Below, in pieces: positions 9,318 through 19,710 of a stretch of 64,000 nucleotides of DNA. Made by a program: the position numbers and the translations under genes. This DNA comes from Volvox africanus (lineage: Eukaryota; Chlorophyta; Chlorophyceae; Chlamydomonadales; Volvocaceae): positions 52,226 through 116,225 of the forward strand of contig BSDZ01000007.1 in NCBI GenBank assembly GCA_030268105.1, in the 5' to 3' direction. Below the pieces are notes generated by a model. It saw only the letters and a program-made list of their open reading frames with translations. It was not told the origin of the DNA and did not search any database. The first letter of the stretch is position 1. Each line of letters starts with the position of its first letter.

Positions 9318-10719
9318 TTAAACCTTATAAACATAAAAAACAATGGCCGCCAGCGCCACACACTCCGCCGCGTAAGCTGCCAAACCGAATGCCAACAACC
9401 GCCATTATCCCATCCAACGAACCATCAGGGACAGGAGGCCCAACTTGACCACCAGGCCCCCGGACGCGAGGACTGTTAGCACGTGGGCCTTACGTGGACG
9501 AAGGAAGGCAGACAGGCAGAAGGAAACATCTCTTCTGGAATACGAATGCGAATGCGAATGCAGAAAGACCAACAAGGAGACTTTATAAAATATTGAAACA
9601 CAATAACTGACGTTCTTATACGACAACGCGGTTAATCTGGTACAATCGGTTGGTCTCTGGTTCTGTTTCTAATTGTACTGCACATCCGCTCGGTTCCCCC
9701 TTGCCCCTTACCCCGCCCCCGTGCCCTCCCTCGCCCCCCTTCCCACACCCTCCCTTCGCCCCCGCGATGCATAACATGAAAACACACACACACGCACGCG
9801 CGCACTTTAATGGGCCGTACCTGATCTAAGGTGTTGAATCCCAGCTTGAACTGCAGGTACTGCATTAGTAATTCCCCAGCACCTTCCCACGTCATTGCCA
9901 CCACAACCCAAATGGCGGCGATACGGCGGTAGAAAGATGAATGCCGAATCACCGACCAGGCGGTGGAAAGACCCAATAGCCTGTTACTGCCGCCGCCGTT
10001 GCCGTGACCGCCGCCGCCGTTGCCGTGACCGCCGCCGCCGTTGCCGTGACCGCCGCTGCCGCCGCCGTTGCCGTGACCGCCGCCGCCGTTGCCGTGACCG
10101 CCGCTGCCGCCGCCGTGACCGCCGCTGCCGCCGCCGTGACCGCCACTGCCGCCGCCTCCACCTGCGCTGCTGCGCCGGGGCCGGCGACAATACGGCAACA
10201 TCGTCTCCTCCTGATTGCCATCGCTTCCGGCGCAAGTGCTCACCCGGGTGTGGGGACAACACGCAGTGCCGTACACCGCGCATGCGCCAGGTACGCCAGC
10301 GTCCGCGTCGGCAGCCGCCGATGGCGCCGAGCCGCCGCTCATCAAGCGGCTTTGCGACGAAATCAACGACACCACCTCCGCGGCCGCTAGCGCTTCCGTC
10401 TTCGCCGTCACTAAGCGCTCCTGCTCGTCCTCCTCTTGTTCCACCTCCCTCCCTGCTCGCCTCCTGACGCCGCCGTCTGCCACCCCAAGCGGACTACCCT
10501 GGCCACATCCCACGGGTATTGCGCTGTCGGTCAGTGGCGGAGGTGGCCAGCGGCCCCGGCGCGCATTCCGGGACAACCGCCACGAGATAAATCCACGTGA
10601 CGGCGGTGAGTGCGATGCATGTCCACAGGGCAGTCTTGACGGCGAGGTAGCCGCCGATGAGGGGCCCCGCCAGCATGCCGACTGAGAAGCATGACGTCAG
10701 ATACCCCACAGCAGTGGCT
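9318..10719 (-). pseudogene. MFS-type transporter, partial and interrupted (unit 1)
   Basis: Minus strand. A good acceptor (CTTTTCCCAG) at 10720 opens an exon with two hydrophobic helices containing SVGMLAGPLIGGYLAV, the GPxxGG pattern of major facilitator transporters (sugar/drug-type 12-helix carriers). The frame stops at 10494. A second frame to 9821 carries a long hydrophilic loop: an Arg/Glu part, then Gly/Asn/His repeats. It then enters a further membrane-like segment (RIAAIWVVVAMTWEG, LLMQYLQFKLGF) and ends at a CAG|GTACGG donor. A later exon from 9488 reads AHVLTVLASGGLVVKLGLL, meets an in-frame TAA at 9405-9407, then continues in the same frame with LLAFGLAAYAAECVALAA to 9318. No exon for the first helices or the DRxGRR motif was found upstream. 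Only parts of a transporter are present: probably a decayed or truncated gene, unless TAA is read through or splicing is unusual. Confidence 0.6.
9988..10157 (-). repeat. 18/15-bp GC-rich minisatellite in the MFS loop (unit 1)
   Basis: Tandem 18-bp (CCGCCGCCGTTGCCGTGA) and 15-bp variants, encoding Gly/Asn/His/Ser repeats (GGGGHGNGG) in the transporter frame on the minus strand. The array is the same in copy number at 18979-19148, 27970-28139, 39713-39882 and 51457-51626. At 63189-63362 it has several indels that break every frame. Confidence 0.9.
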
Positions 10720-10744
10720 CTGGGAAAAGAAGATGAAGACACAC

Positions 10745-10818
10745 GAGGCATGAGGCACGAGGCATGAGGCACGAGGCATGAGGCATAAGGCATGAGGCAT
10801 GAGGCATGAGGCATGAGG
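10745..10818 (+). repeat. Heptanucleotide repeat (GAGGCAT/GAGGCAC), about 10 copies (unit 1)
   Basis: Seven-base units alternate between GAGGCAT and GAGGCAC with one TAAGGCAT variant, just upstream (on the minus strand) of the acceptor of the MFS helix exon, so probably intronic. Copies at 19736-19809, 28727-28800, 40470-40543, 52214-52287, and at 63959-64000 where the window ends. Confidence 0.9.
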
Positions 10819-11055
10819 GATGTGGCAAGTCACAGGAGGAGGAGAGCACGAGCAGGGAAGGGGAGTGACTGCGGACCTGGTCACAGGTAAAAAAGGAAAG
10901 TACGGACGGGATGGAGGGGAAGAGGATTTGGAAATCATTTGTCTCACGCAGTGACCCACACAGCTGGCGGGGCGGGGGAAGTTGTGTGGGGGGAAAGTGT
11001 ATCGTTCAATCCAGAGCTTTACATCGTTCAACATAAGCTCCCAGCTCTCAATCCT

Positions 11056-11163
11056 TTAAGTTGACAGTGCCTTGTCCAGGGCTTCCTTTGTTGCACGCTG
11101 CATGTCAAACATCATGTTCGCAGAGGCTAAAGCTATGCGGGCGTGCGATATAGCACATCTTGA
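11056..11163 (-). other. Possible C-terminal exon on the minus strand (unit 1)
   Basis: The minus-strand frame from 11163 to the TAA at 11056 reads a plausible helical C-terminus (ASANMMFDMQRATKEALDK). The other two minus frames just upstream are also open over short stretches, and no convincing acceptor is present. This may be the end of another gene or noise. Copies begin at 20047, 29038, 40781 and 52525. Confidence 0.22.
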
Positions 11164-11508
11164 TCACGATCGTCAGGACCCACGGGTCTGTGGGATCCAG
11201 GACGCGGTGATTTCGATCTGCAAGCTGCATGTAACATGATTTTACTGAGGTCAAGTGCGCCTGATGTGTACCTCGTAAACCGAGCCCTGCGACAGGAGGA
11301 CGTTTCCCATCTGCGCTCCTTTCCCTCCTTCCCTCCTTCCCTCCTTCTTTTGTCAAGACGGGGGCGCTGCGGACCAGCCTGGGTGATGAACGGTAGCCCC
11401 TACGTTTTCGTGATTAGTAGCGGTCCCAAGAGTCCGGCACCCAACCGCAAGGGACAAGAAAATTCACATCACGTCCATAAATAAAAGCTTTTCAGCTTTC
11501 AAGGTAGA

Positions 11509-11771
11509 ATGCCTGCCTATAACGTTTCAATGGGTGGAGCCAAGCGGGGTTCAAAAACCAGCGCAAGGCGTCCCAGTAAGTCCCCCTATGCGTTATGACC
11601 AGCTGTACGCGGGATTTCATTCCTAACCGACTGATGACTGGCGAAAATATTTTATATCTGACGTGCGACCTCTGCAAAATGACTCGAGCTTTGGATCTGG
11701 CTACATGGTCTGTCTACACAGCTAGCATCCTTGGAGGCCAAACGTTCCCAAATAGCAAGAAATCTCTTTAA
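11509..11771 (+). CDS. Possible short two-exon gene across the unit 1/2 junction
   Basis: ATG at 11509 opens a frame (MPAYNVSMGGAKRGS, basic Ser/Lys/Arg-rich) that reaches a strong GTAAGT donor at 11576 in phase 1. An acceptor (TCTACACAG) at 11721 continues in phase with SILGGQTFPNSKKSL and a TAA at 11769-11771, giving 38 residues. Unspliced, it ends at 11598 after 29 residues. I recognise nothing in it. The same arrangement occurs at 20500-20762, 29491-29753, 41234-41496 and 52978-53240. It may be chance, or a 5' exon of something longer. Confidence 0.25.
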
Positions 11772-12077
11772 ATACATAAAGTGCACAACCTCCAAGCCTA
11801 CGTAAGCTAAGTAAGTATATCTTTCGTTTCACGGGGTATGCAGCAATGCACACACGGATGCGCGGGATAGGTGCCACTAAGGTCCACGCAAAAAGGAAAA
11901 GAATCGAAGACCCAAAACTCTTTTCAAATCATTATCATTATCATAATCTACCATGTTAGATTGAGTTATATTCAATATAGATTGGGGAAATACTCGTGAA
12001 AGGTAATACAATTTGAGTATTAAAGAATTGAGGTTTAGCGTTTTAGAGCAGGGGGAAAGAAGGGGATTCCCCCCGAT

Positions 12078-15000
12078 ATGGAGCAAATGGCAGGTGGACA
12101 ACCGCAACCGTCGCCGCCGTGAAAGTCACATCGCCAGTACGGAATCGCGTTTGCTACGATGTATTTATACACCAATACATTATCCATATTTCACTTAGCT
12201 CCACTCGCTCACTCCAGCTAGCAATTCTGCATACAGTGCAGTGCTGATATAGTATACTGGCAACGAGCAAGCGCAAGCAAACATGGGTCTGCACCGACCT
12301 GCCTCTGGATCTTTTCAACGACATGTTGGAAATGGTCGAGAGAATCGCTTCAATGAACCCAAATGGAAGCGGCGAGGTGTAGGGATTCTTTGGAAGTCCC
12401 AAGCAGTGCGGGACATGAGCGGACGCGAGGAAGGTCGGAAGGTGCGGCTGGAAGCTGGACCGAAGTTTGCTGTTCTTTAGTTCGAGGAAAATGAGCAGCA
12501 CCTATACTTTATCAACTCCTTGCTGGTTAAACAGGTGTCCACAAAGCCGGCATCACTTTCGGCGGGGAACGTGGCGCAGCGATTGTCAGAGGTAGGGGCA
12601 TTTTTCGGGCCGATGGGCATCAGTAATTTGGATCTCGTAGACAAGACCATCACACGCGTTTAACTGGGCAATTGTGAAGTTTTCACTGAGGTTGGTGCGT
12701 TCCAGGTGGACATTCAAGTGACGAATTTTAATATTTTGCAACATGTTCACTCCTTTTTGTGTTTGGTATGTTCAGGACCTTACAAGGCTTTTTGCACGCT
12801 TACAACTGGATGACGGCGACGAATGGATGGGCGCTGAACACTTGTCCAGGTTAGGAAATCTGATACGTGCCACGCTGCTGCAAGTTCTTAAGTAAGCTTA
12901 CAATTCAAAAATATGAAGAATGAAAAAATAGAAAAGGACAAGGATATTAAGGCAAAGTCCAAATATATGGTTAATCCATGCCCATCACTGGCTAATATTA
13001 CATGGAAGATATATTTGCATAGCCAGGAAACCTCAATGTTTTAAATGTCCTATTTGTCATTTATGATATATCAAAATAAAAATGTATAAAGGACTGTAAA
13101 TCCCCTCAGTATCCCAATGGATCACTCAATCTTCACTGATAATACTAAAAGAACGCAACGAATATTGTATTTCATCCCAAAAAATATTGATTCTCGTATT
13201 TATCTTATAAACCAACTTTTTTAGCCCCAGCAAAGAGCTTATGTATGAGCTCAAAGCTTCCTCCGCATTCAATGATTTGAGCACATACACATACACATAC
13301 ACATACACATACGCATACACATACACAGAGATGGTTGAAAGCGGTTGTATGACATGCGACACTCGTGTCTTAGCGATTCCGACTTGCTTGAGTTGTATGA
13401 CGTAGTGAATTAGTGGGCGTTTGTTTTGGGTTGTCTACATTCCCACTATGAACGACGGCTTATCGATGGCTGGTTGACCGCCGCACAAACTTCGCTGCAC
13501 ATTATGGTCAACTTGGTTGCAGCTGCCAGCCCGTGGCGTGCGCCTCAGAGTTCGGCCCAAAGTGGAGCGACGACTGGAGCGACCCTTACGAACTAAGCGA
13601 TCGGGCCAGCGCCCTTGAGCACAGCCTCAGGCGGCGTAGCATCTGCTCCGCTCAGTTCAGTTTGGACGCTGATGAAAGCCACTCCAGGTCAGTTTGACCC
13701 GCTGGGCTTTTGCGATCGCTCGAGTCCCTCCTTCACTTTGCAGTTGCCTGTTCATTTGATATCACGTCTGTCGACGTCAGTATATTCTCTTGTTCCTCTC
13801 TGATTTCCAGATCGGTAAAAGTGATCCCTCCTTCCGTGCGTTCTCATTGCAGCTGCACCGCCACATCGTCGCACGTCAAACTTGGTTCGGCCCTTCGTGC
13901 ACTGGATGTATCCGTGAGCAGCGAGCATACGGTGGAAGGGCCCTTAGGTGCCCCTCGCGCGTGCGCTGGCGGTGTCTCACGGCGGTTAGAGCAGTTACCT
14001 TGGGGAGCTGACTTTCTTCCCCCGTACATGAGCGCCTTCGGGGAAACCAGCGACGAGGTCAGCAGGGTCTGCGGCTTGCCGCCGGTGCCCTCGCTTATTA
14101 CGTTGTCTGGGGACAACGAATCGTTTATCAGCACGGCGCCAGGCACCGCCGGCAATCCGTTGGTACTGGGCGACTCCTTCTCCCCGGCCAGGGCGCCGGC
14201 GATGGGCGTGGGCCTGGTCGCTGGAGGTCCTGGAGCGGACGCGACCCATATTGGTGCGGTGGCGCAGTGCTCTCCACTGCGCGGCGTGGTGAAGGTCCGC
14301 AAGACGGAGGTGTCCAACGAGGAGAAGATCGGCGAGGGCGCGTAAGTGATGAGACGGCGCCATGAGGGCGCGTGCCCCTATGTGTGCCCCTGGCTTAGCA
14401 CCCTTGGTTATCCCTTTTTACTGAGGATCGGCAGTCACTGCACTCACTGCTGTGAAGCTGCGACGTACAGCTGCTGTTGCTGCGTGCCTGCGAATGTTGT
14501 GAGCCTAAATAAGTTTGGCCTTCGGCTGGGCCTTGCCTTGGCCCTCAGGTTCGGACAAGTCTCAAGGGCGGATGTATTCCCATACGGCGACGTGGCCATC
14601 AAGTGGATCAAGGTGGGTGTTTCGGAGCGCCCTGCGTGCGTAGGCTGGGTGGTAGGCGAGTGTAACGTTGCATGAAGGACACCAGAGTGTACGGACTGGT
14701 GTGGAATTGTGCGCGCTTCTTTGTCAGGTTATGGCGTGCGCCTGACAGAGCAAGTAAGTAAAATGTGAGGGCCCTATCCGCGTATTACAAATCCTCGGCA
14801 CCTGATACTTCCACTGCTTCTCTAGCTTGGGGAGGGAGAAAGCGCTTCTCACCCGTACTGACTGGTTCCCAATCGGCGTATGGATACTGGAAGCGCGTTG
14901 CTCAGTTTGTTCAGAACTGCCCTTCTCCGTCCCGCGCAGCCGGAGCACATCGCCAAGCACTCGGATGCGTTCCTTGTTGAGGCCGACATTCTGGCCAACC

Positions 15001-16020
15001 TCAACCACCCGAATATCGTCCGCATGCTCGGTGTGGTCACCAGCCCGCCAGCCGGGGACACCACGGGCGACTGCAACGGCGGCGCCGCGACGGGTGTGTC
15101 GGATCCAGTCGTGGGGATCGTCACCGAGTTTGTGGGCAACGGGACCCTGGGACAGGTCGTGCGCTCGCCCAGCGGAAGGCTGTCAATGCGGCAATGCGCC
15201 CGGATTGCGCTGCAGGTAAGCGAGGTTGCCAGTTCCTCCACTTCTCCGAGTAGGCGCGGGGGGGGGATGTCAGGGTTGGCGTGAGGCCCTTCTTCTAGGC
15301 GGTGTAGGTTGTCTGGGTCTGTGTTACGTGCGAGTCATCTGTTGGGCCCACATGACCCTCACATCATCATGTGATCCACCCGCCCCCAGCAGTTCCCCAA
15401 TTGGCGGATAGTCGTTATCGGCCGCCCTCCAAGCCCCTCCCGCCTCCATTACTGCAGGGTGCCTTGTTACATCTGTACGGGTCGAGCCTGGCTCGGCGCG
15501 CTGCTCCCTGACTTGTGTGCATGTGTGCCTTCCCCTCACGCAGGTGGCCGTGGGGATGGCCTATCTCCACTCGCAGTCGCCCGCCATTGTGCATTTCGAC
15601 TTGAAGCCCGAAAACGTGCTCATCCAAGGAGAGGGGGAGAACATGGTTGCCAAGGTCAGCTACCCGAGCAAGACTGTGTGTGTGTGTGTGGAGGAGTGGT
15701 AATGGGCCGGAAGGCCCCGCAGTGACATGGTGTCGTCTGGTCGTGTTAGGGTTTCGTCTGAATCTGGCAGCTGCGTTCGTGTCCGTGTATGCTTCTGTGT
15801 GCGTTTCCCGTGAATCATCGCCGTCTCACAGCTGCCGCCACCAACTCACCCCCACCGCCACTGGCTTCACGACATCTCACAGATTGCGGACTTCGGGCTG
15901 AGCAAGCGCAAGCACGGCAAGTACGTCTCCTGTCCTACGGCGGAGGTGGCGGGGGCGGGGGCGGAGGTTGGATGTGAACAAGTGCATGTGGACACCCCCC
16001 CCACTAAGGACTGTTTCTGA
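12078..16020 (+). CDS. C-terminally truncated TKL/Raf-like kinase (unit 2)
   Basis: Exons correspond to those of unit 1: 12078-12118, 12253-12376, 12481-12591, 12776-12891, 13523-13687, 13811-14341, 14549-14612, 14940-15215, 15544-15654, and a final exon 15883-16020. The N-lobe, the HFDLKPEN catalytic loop and the DFG motif are intact. After the codon at 15937-15939, in the activation segment, the sequence is fused to 23 bp of G-rich tract and then to sequence that is 3' flank in long units. This adds 26 residues (starting [10 protein letters not shown]) and a TGA at 16018. The APE motif, helix F Asp, RPSF Arg and the second N-lobe are missing. From kinase biochemistry such a product should be inactive or unstable. 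It could be a pseudogene or an interfering N-lobe protein; the sequence cannot decide. About 558 residues. Confidence 0.7.
15940..15962. other. Deletion junction with G-rich filler (unit 2)
   Basis: The left side matches unit 1 up to 4196 in the kinase activation segment. The next 23 bases match the start of the G-rich tract (unit 1 from 5915). From 15963 the sequence matches unit 1 from 6972. Two deletions with retention of a small internal piece, or one template-switch event, explain this. GGAGG-type microhomology at the right edge makes the exact border ambiguous by a few bases. Confidence 0.9.
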
Positions 16021-17044
16021 ATCACGCATCCAATGTGTATTGGATGTGTGGCCAATCACACATGCCGAGTGAGCCCATCTTCTGCCGTGAGGCTCACGAG
16101 TCTGTCAGTATGTCGTGTGGCGTGCTTGGCACCAACTATAGTCTTGTGGCATCCCAGACTGCTGACCCCGCTACTCAGCCTCTGAGCCCCTTCAGAGCCA
16201 TCTGGTGGTGGCGGCCAAGTGGTGGTGAAGCGGTCCACTTGCATCGTGGTGACCATGTACATGTAACATATATGTTCATTTTGTAACCTACGCACCTTCT
16301 GGTGGGAGCCATTCGTGGTTCTAGACTGTGCTTCCCGCGACCGTTCTTTGCCCCCGCCATTCTCTCTTCACCCTTCTCTTTTCCTACGCGCCCCTGACCC
16401 CGCGTCTTAATCTGTGCCCCGCCTTCTTCTTTCACAACTGTGCCTTTTGACGCCCTTTCCGGTTTTTCTTCCCATTCCCCCATGCCGATGCCGTACCCTT
16501 CGACTGTCGTCCTGTCGTTTTCTGACACAGAAGTCCTCCCATCCTTCTTCCAAATTGTATTTATTACTTTCTGACCATTTCTTCGCTCCTTCTCTACGGC
16601 AAAACCCAACGGCATAGTTTTCCTGGGGTGCACGGTTCAATAGCGTTGCTTTAACTGCCTTGGACCCGTCCTCTCACGTCTGCTTTTTCCTTGCCCTTAC
16701 CCTTCTTCTTCCTCTCGCATGTGCATGTCCTTGACCTTTGCATGTTCTTGACCTTTGCATGTCCTTGACCTTTGCGGCTGCAACCGCACACCGCTGTCCC
16801 AGGTGCGTCCGCGTCAGACTGTGCACTTTGTTCAATGTGATTATTTCTCGTTCTTGTTCAAGCTGCTATAACAAACTTGCATAATAAGCTGGACGGTAGT
16901 ATGGATGCAAGGCTATACTAAAAAATTAAAATAATTTAGTAAATTAGCAGAAAAAATAACTAAAAATAATGCAAGCAAAATACTGCTAGTTGCTATTCTT
17001 GCAGCTACGAGGTTTATCGAAGGAGCAGAGATCATTTTATTAGT

Positions 17045-17750
17045 TTATGGCGTATCTTCTGCATCTTCTTCAGCTAGTGAATATGTAATAGGTTTAGTTA
17101 TTTCAACACCCTTCTCCTTTAAATTTCCTATTGCTGAAGATAGCCCTTCTATTTGCTCGGGAAAAGCAACAGCAGACTTTTTTAAAATTGCCAAAACGAT
17201 GTACACAACTTTGTATATCGCTTTGTTTGATTCGCACGTGCGCGGGCTTCAGGGTAGTTTGGGCTGGTTTGGGGGGCTTTGGTTCGGGCGCTTTGTCTTC
17301 CTAAGAAAGGGTTGGGAGGTGTACGAGCATGACAGCACCAGCGGTCAGCTTTCAGATCTCGCGCTTCCCACTTTAATGAACCTAAGAATATTTACTTGGT
17401 ACCTTTTCGCCACCACCAGCAGCAAGGTCAATAGCAAACTTTAATATGGATTCTATTGCCTTATCTTGGGCGTCTATTTGCGGCCTTGGCGGCTACCTAG
17501 TTTACGTTCAAACATTTTCACCTTCTCCTAACTTCTTGGACGGAGCTAGACGCCGTCTATTCGTCTCCTCCTTCCCTGTCCCTCCCTCCCTCCCTCCCTC
17601 CTACTTCACACCCCTTCTCTCCCTCCCGCCCTTCCTTCGTACCATAACCTTGGGAGCCGGTGCCCCCTTGTCACCGCTCCTCTTGGGAGAAGGCCACCGG
17701 AACTGAGTGGGACTAAGTTCTACCCTTTTTACAATTACGGCATCCCTCAT
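17045..17750 (-). CDS. Predicted small gene of unknown function (unit 2 copy)
   Basis: Same three exons as in unit 1 (17750-17643, 17492-17403, 17176-17045). No difference from unit 1 noticed. In this short unit it lies only about 1 kb from the stop of the truncated kinase. Confidence 0.42.
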
Positions 17751-18308
17751 CTTGCCTGCCCTCCCTGCAAGGAGGTTCTTTCTCGCCGACTACAACCGAA
17801 GTGGATTATGCCGCAGGGATTGTTACTTTGACTGCAATACAATTTGTATTAGGGTTTTAGAAGTCGTTATGTAAAACTTGCAGCAAACATGCCAAAAATC
17901 AGCGAAAAAACAATAAGAAAAGACTGGCAGCACATAAAAAGGGTTTCAACGTAAAGGTTCCTTCAGCAGCACCGGTTTCCTGAGTCCCATCGTTGGGGAA
18001 ATCCAGTCAACTGCCTGAACCACCAAGTGCGGCTTCCGATGCCAATCTGCGCTACACAGCCACGCGAAGGTTGAAGCAATCTTTCAGGAAACCAAGCCAA
18101 CGGCCAACCAGCAACGACCCAACTGTTAAACCGCTGAAGTTACATAACACAGCGATAATCCCTCCGACAAGCCACATGCCTGATGAGTCCGTGTGGGTTG
18201 GGTAACCTTACTTGGATACTGACCCGGCTCGCGATCCCCTCTTCCCCTCCCCTCCCCTCCCCTTCCCTCCCCTCCCCTCCCCTCACCTTCCCTTCCCTCC
18301 CGTCCCGT

Positions 18309-19710
18309 TTAAACCTTATAAACATAAAAAACAATGGCCGCCAGCGCCACACACTCCGCCGCGTAAGCTGCCAAACCGAATGCCAACAACCGCCATTATC
18401 CCATCCAACGAACCATCAGGGACAGGAGGCCCAACTTGACCACCAGGCCCCCGGACGCGAGGACTGTTAGCACGTGGGCCTTACGTGGACGAAGGAAGGC
18501 AGACAGGCAGAAGGAAACATCTCTTCTGGAATACGAATGCGAATGCGAATGCAGAAAGACCAACAAGGAGACTTTATAAAATATTGAAACACAATAACTG
18601 ACGTTCTTATACGACAACGCGGTTAATCTGGTACAATCGGTTGGTCTCTGGTTCTGTTTCTAATTGTACTGCACATCCGCTCGGTTCCCCCTTGCCCCTT
18701 ACCCCGCCCCCGTGCCCTCCCTCGCCCCCCTTCCCACACCCTCCCTTCGCCCCCGCGATGCATAACATGAAAACACACACACACGCACGCGCGCACTTTA
18801 ATGGGCCGTACCTGATCTAAGGTGTTGAATCCCAGCTTGAACTGCAGGTACTGCATTAGTAATTCCCCAGCACCTTCCCACGTCATTGCCACCACAACCC
18901 AAATGGCGGCGATACGGCGGTAGAAAGATGAATGCCGAATCACCGACCAGGCGGTGGAAAGACCCAATAGCCTGTTACTGCCGCCGCCGTTGCCGTGACC
19001 GCCGCCGCCGTTGCCGTGACCGCCGCCGCCGTTGCCGTGACCGCCGCTGCCGCCGCCGTTGCCGTGACCGCCGCCGCCGTTGCCGTGACCGCCGCTGCCG
19101 CCGCCGTGACCGCCGCTGCCGCCGCCGTGACCGCCACTGCCGCCGCCTCCACCTGCGCTGCTGCGCCGGGGCCGGCGACAATACGGCAACATCGTCTCCT
19201 CCTGATTGCCATCGCTTCCGGCGCAAGTGCTCACCCGGGTGTGGGGACAACACGCAGTGCCGTACACCGCGCATGCGCCAGGTACGCCAGCGTCCGCGTC
19301 GGCAGCCGCCGATGGCGCCGAGCCGCCGCTCATCAAGCGGCTTTGCGACGAAATCAACGACACCACCTCCGCGGCCGCTAGCGCTTCCGTCTTCGCCGTC
19401 ACTAAGCGCTCCTGCTCGTCCTCCTCTTGTTCCACCTCCCTCCCTGCTCGCCTCCTGACGCCGCCGTCTGCCACCCCAAGCGGACTACCCTGGCCACATC
19501 CCACGGGTATTGCGCTGTCGGTCAGTGGCGGAGGTGGCCAGCGGCCCCGGCGCGCATTCCGGGACAACCGCCACGAGATAAATCCACGTGACGGCGGTGA
19601 GTGCGATGCATGTCCACAGGGCAGTCTTGACGGCGAGGTAGCCGCCGATGAGGGGCCCCGCCAGCATGCCGACTGAGAAGCATGACGTCAGATACCCCAC
19701 AGCAGTGGCT
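18309..19710 (-). pseudogene. MFS-type transporter remnant (unit 2 copy)
   Basis: Same segments as in unit 1, with the in-frame TAA at 18396-18398. It has Ala at the loop position that is Glu in unit 3. Confidence 0.58.

Larger units (their letters stand above)
10720..11508. other. Region upstream of the MFS remnant (unit 1)
   Basis: Holds the heptanucleotide repeat, a G/A-rich stretch, the possible minus-strand exon end at 11056 and a CCTT run. The first half of a transporter would be expected here on the minus strand, but no matching membrane helices or DRxGRR-type motif were found. Equivalents: 19711-20499, 28702-29490, 40445-41233, 52189-52977, 63935-64000. Confidence 0.45.
1..11737. repeat. 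Tandem array unit 1 (long class, 11737 bp)
   Basis: The sequence from base 1 recurs at 11738, 20729, 29720, 41463 and 53207 in the same orientation, so the window is a head-to-tail array. The unit boundaries are arbitrary and simply follow the window start. This unit holds the kinase gene with both the complete domain and the partial second domain, the minus-strand unknown gene and the MFS-like remnant. Compared with all the others it lacks a 6-bp TCTTAG between 1628 and 1629. No terminal inverted repeats, target-site duplications or transposition genes were seen at any candidate boundary. Confidence 0.97.

Noticed and set aside
9895..10467. Arg/Cys-rich and Ala/Val-rich open frames over the minisatellite on both strands
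   Set aside because: All six frames of the 18-bp repeat are open. Only the Gly/Asn/His frame continues into membrane-like sequence.
10531..11034. Minus-strand frame with repeated PHASCLM residues
   Set aside because: It is a translation of the heptanucleotide repeat, with no protein-like pattern outside it.
1..11737. Large transposon or LTR element as the repeat unit
   Set aside because: No terminal repeats, target duplications, transposase, reverse transcriptase or integrase frames were found.
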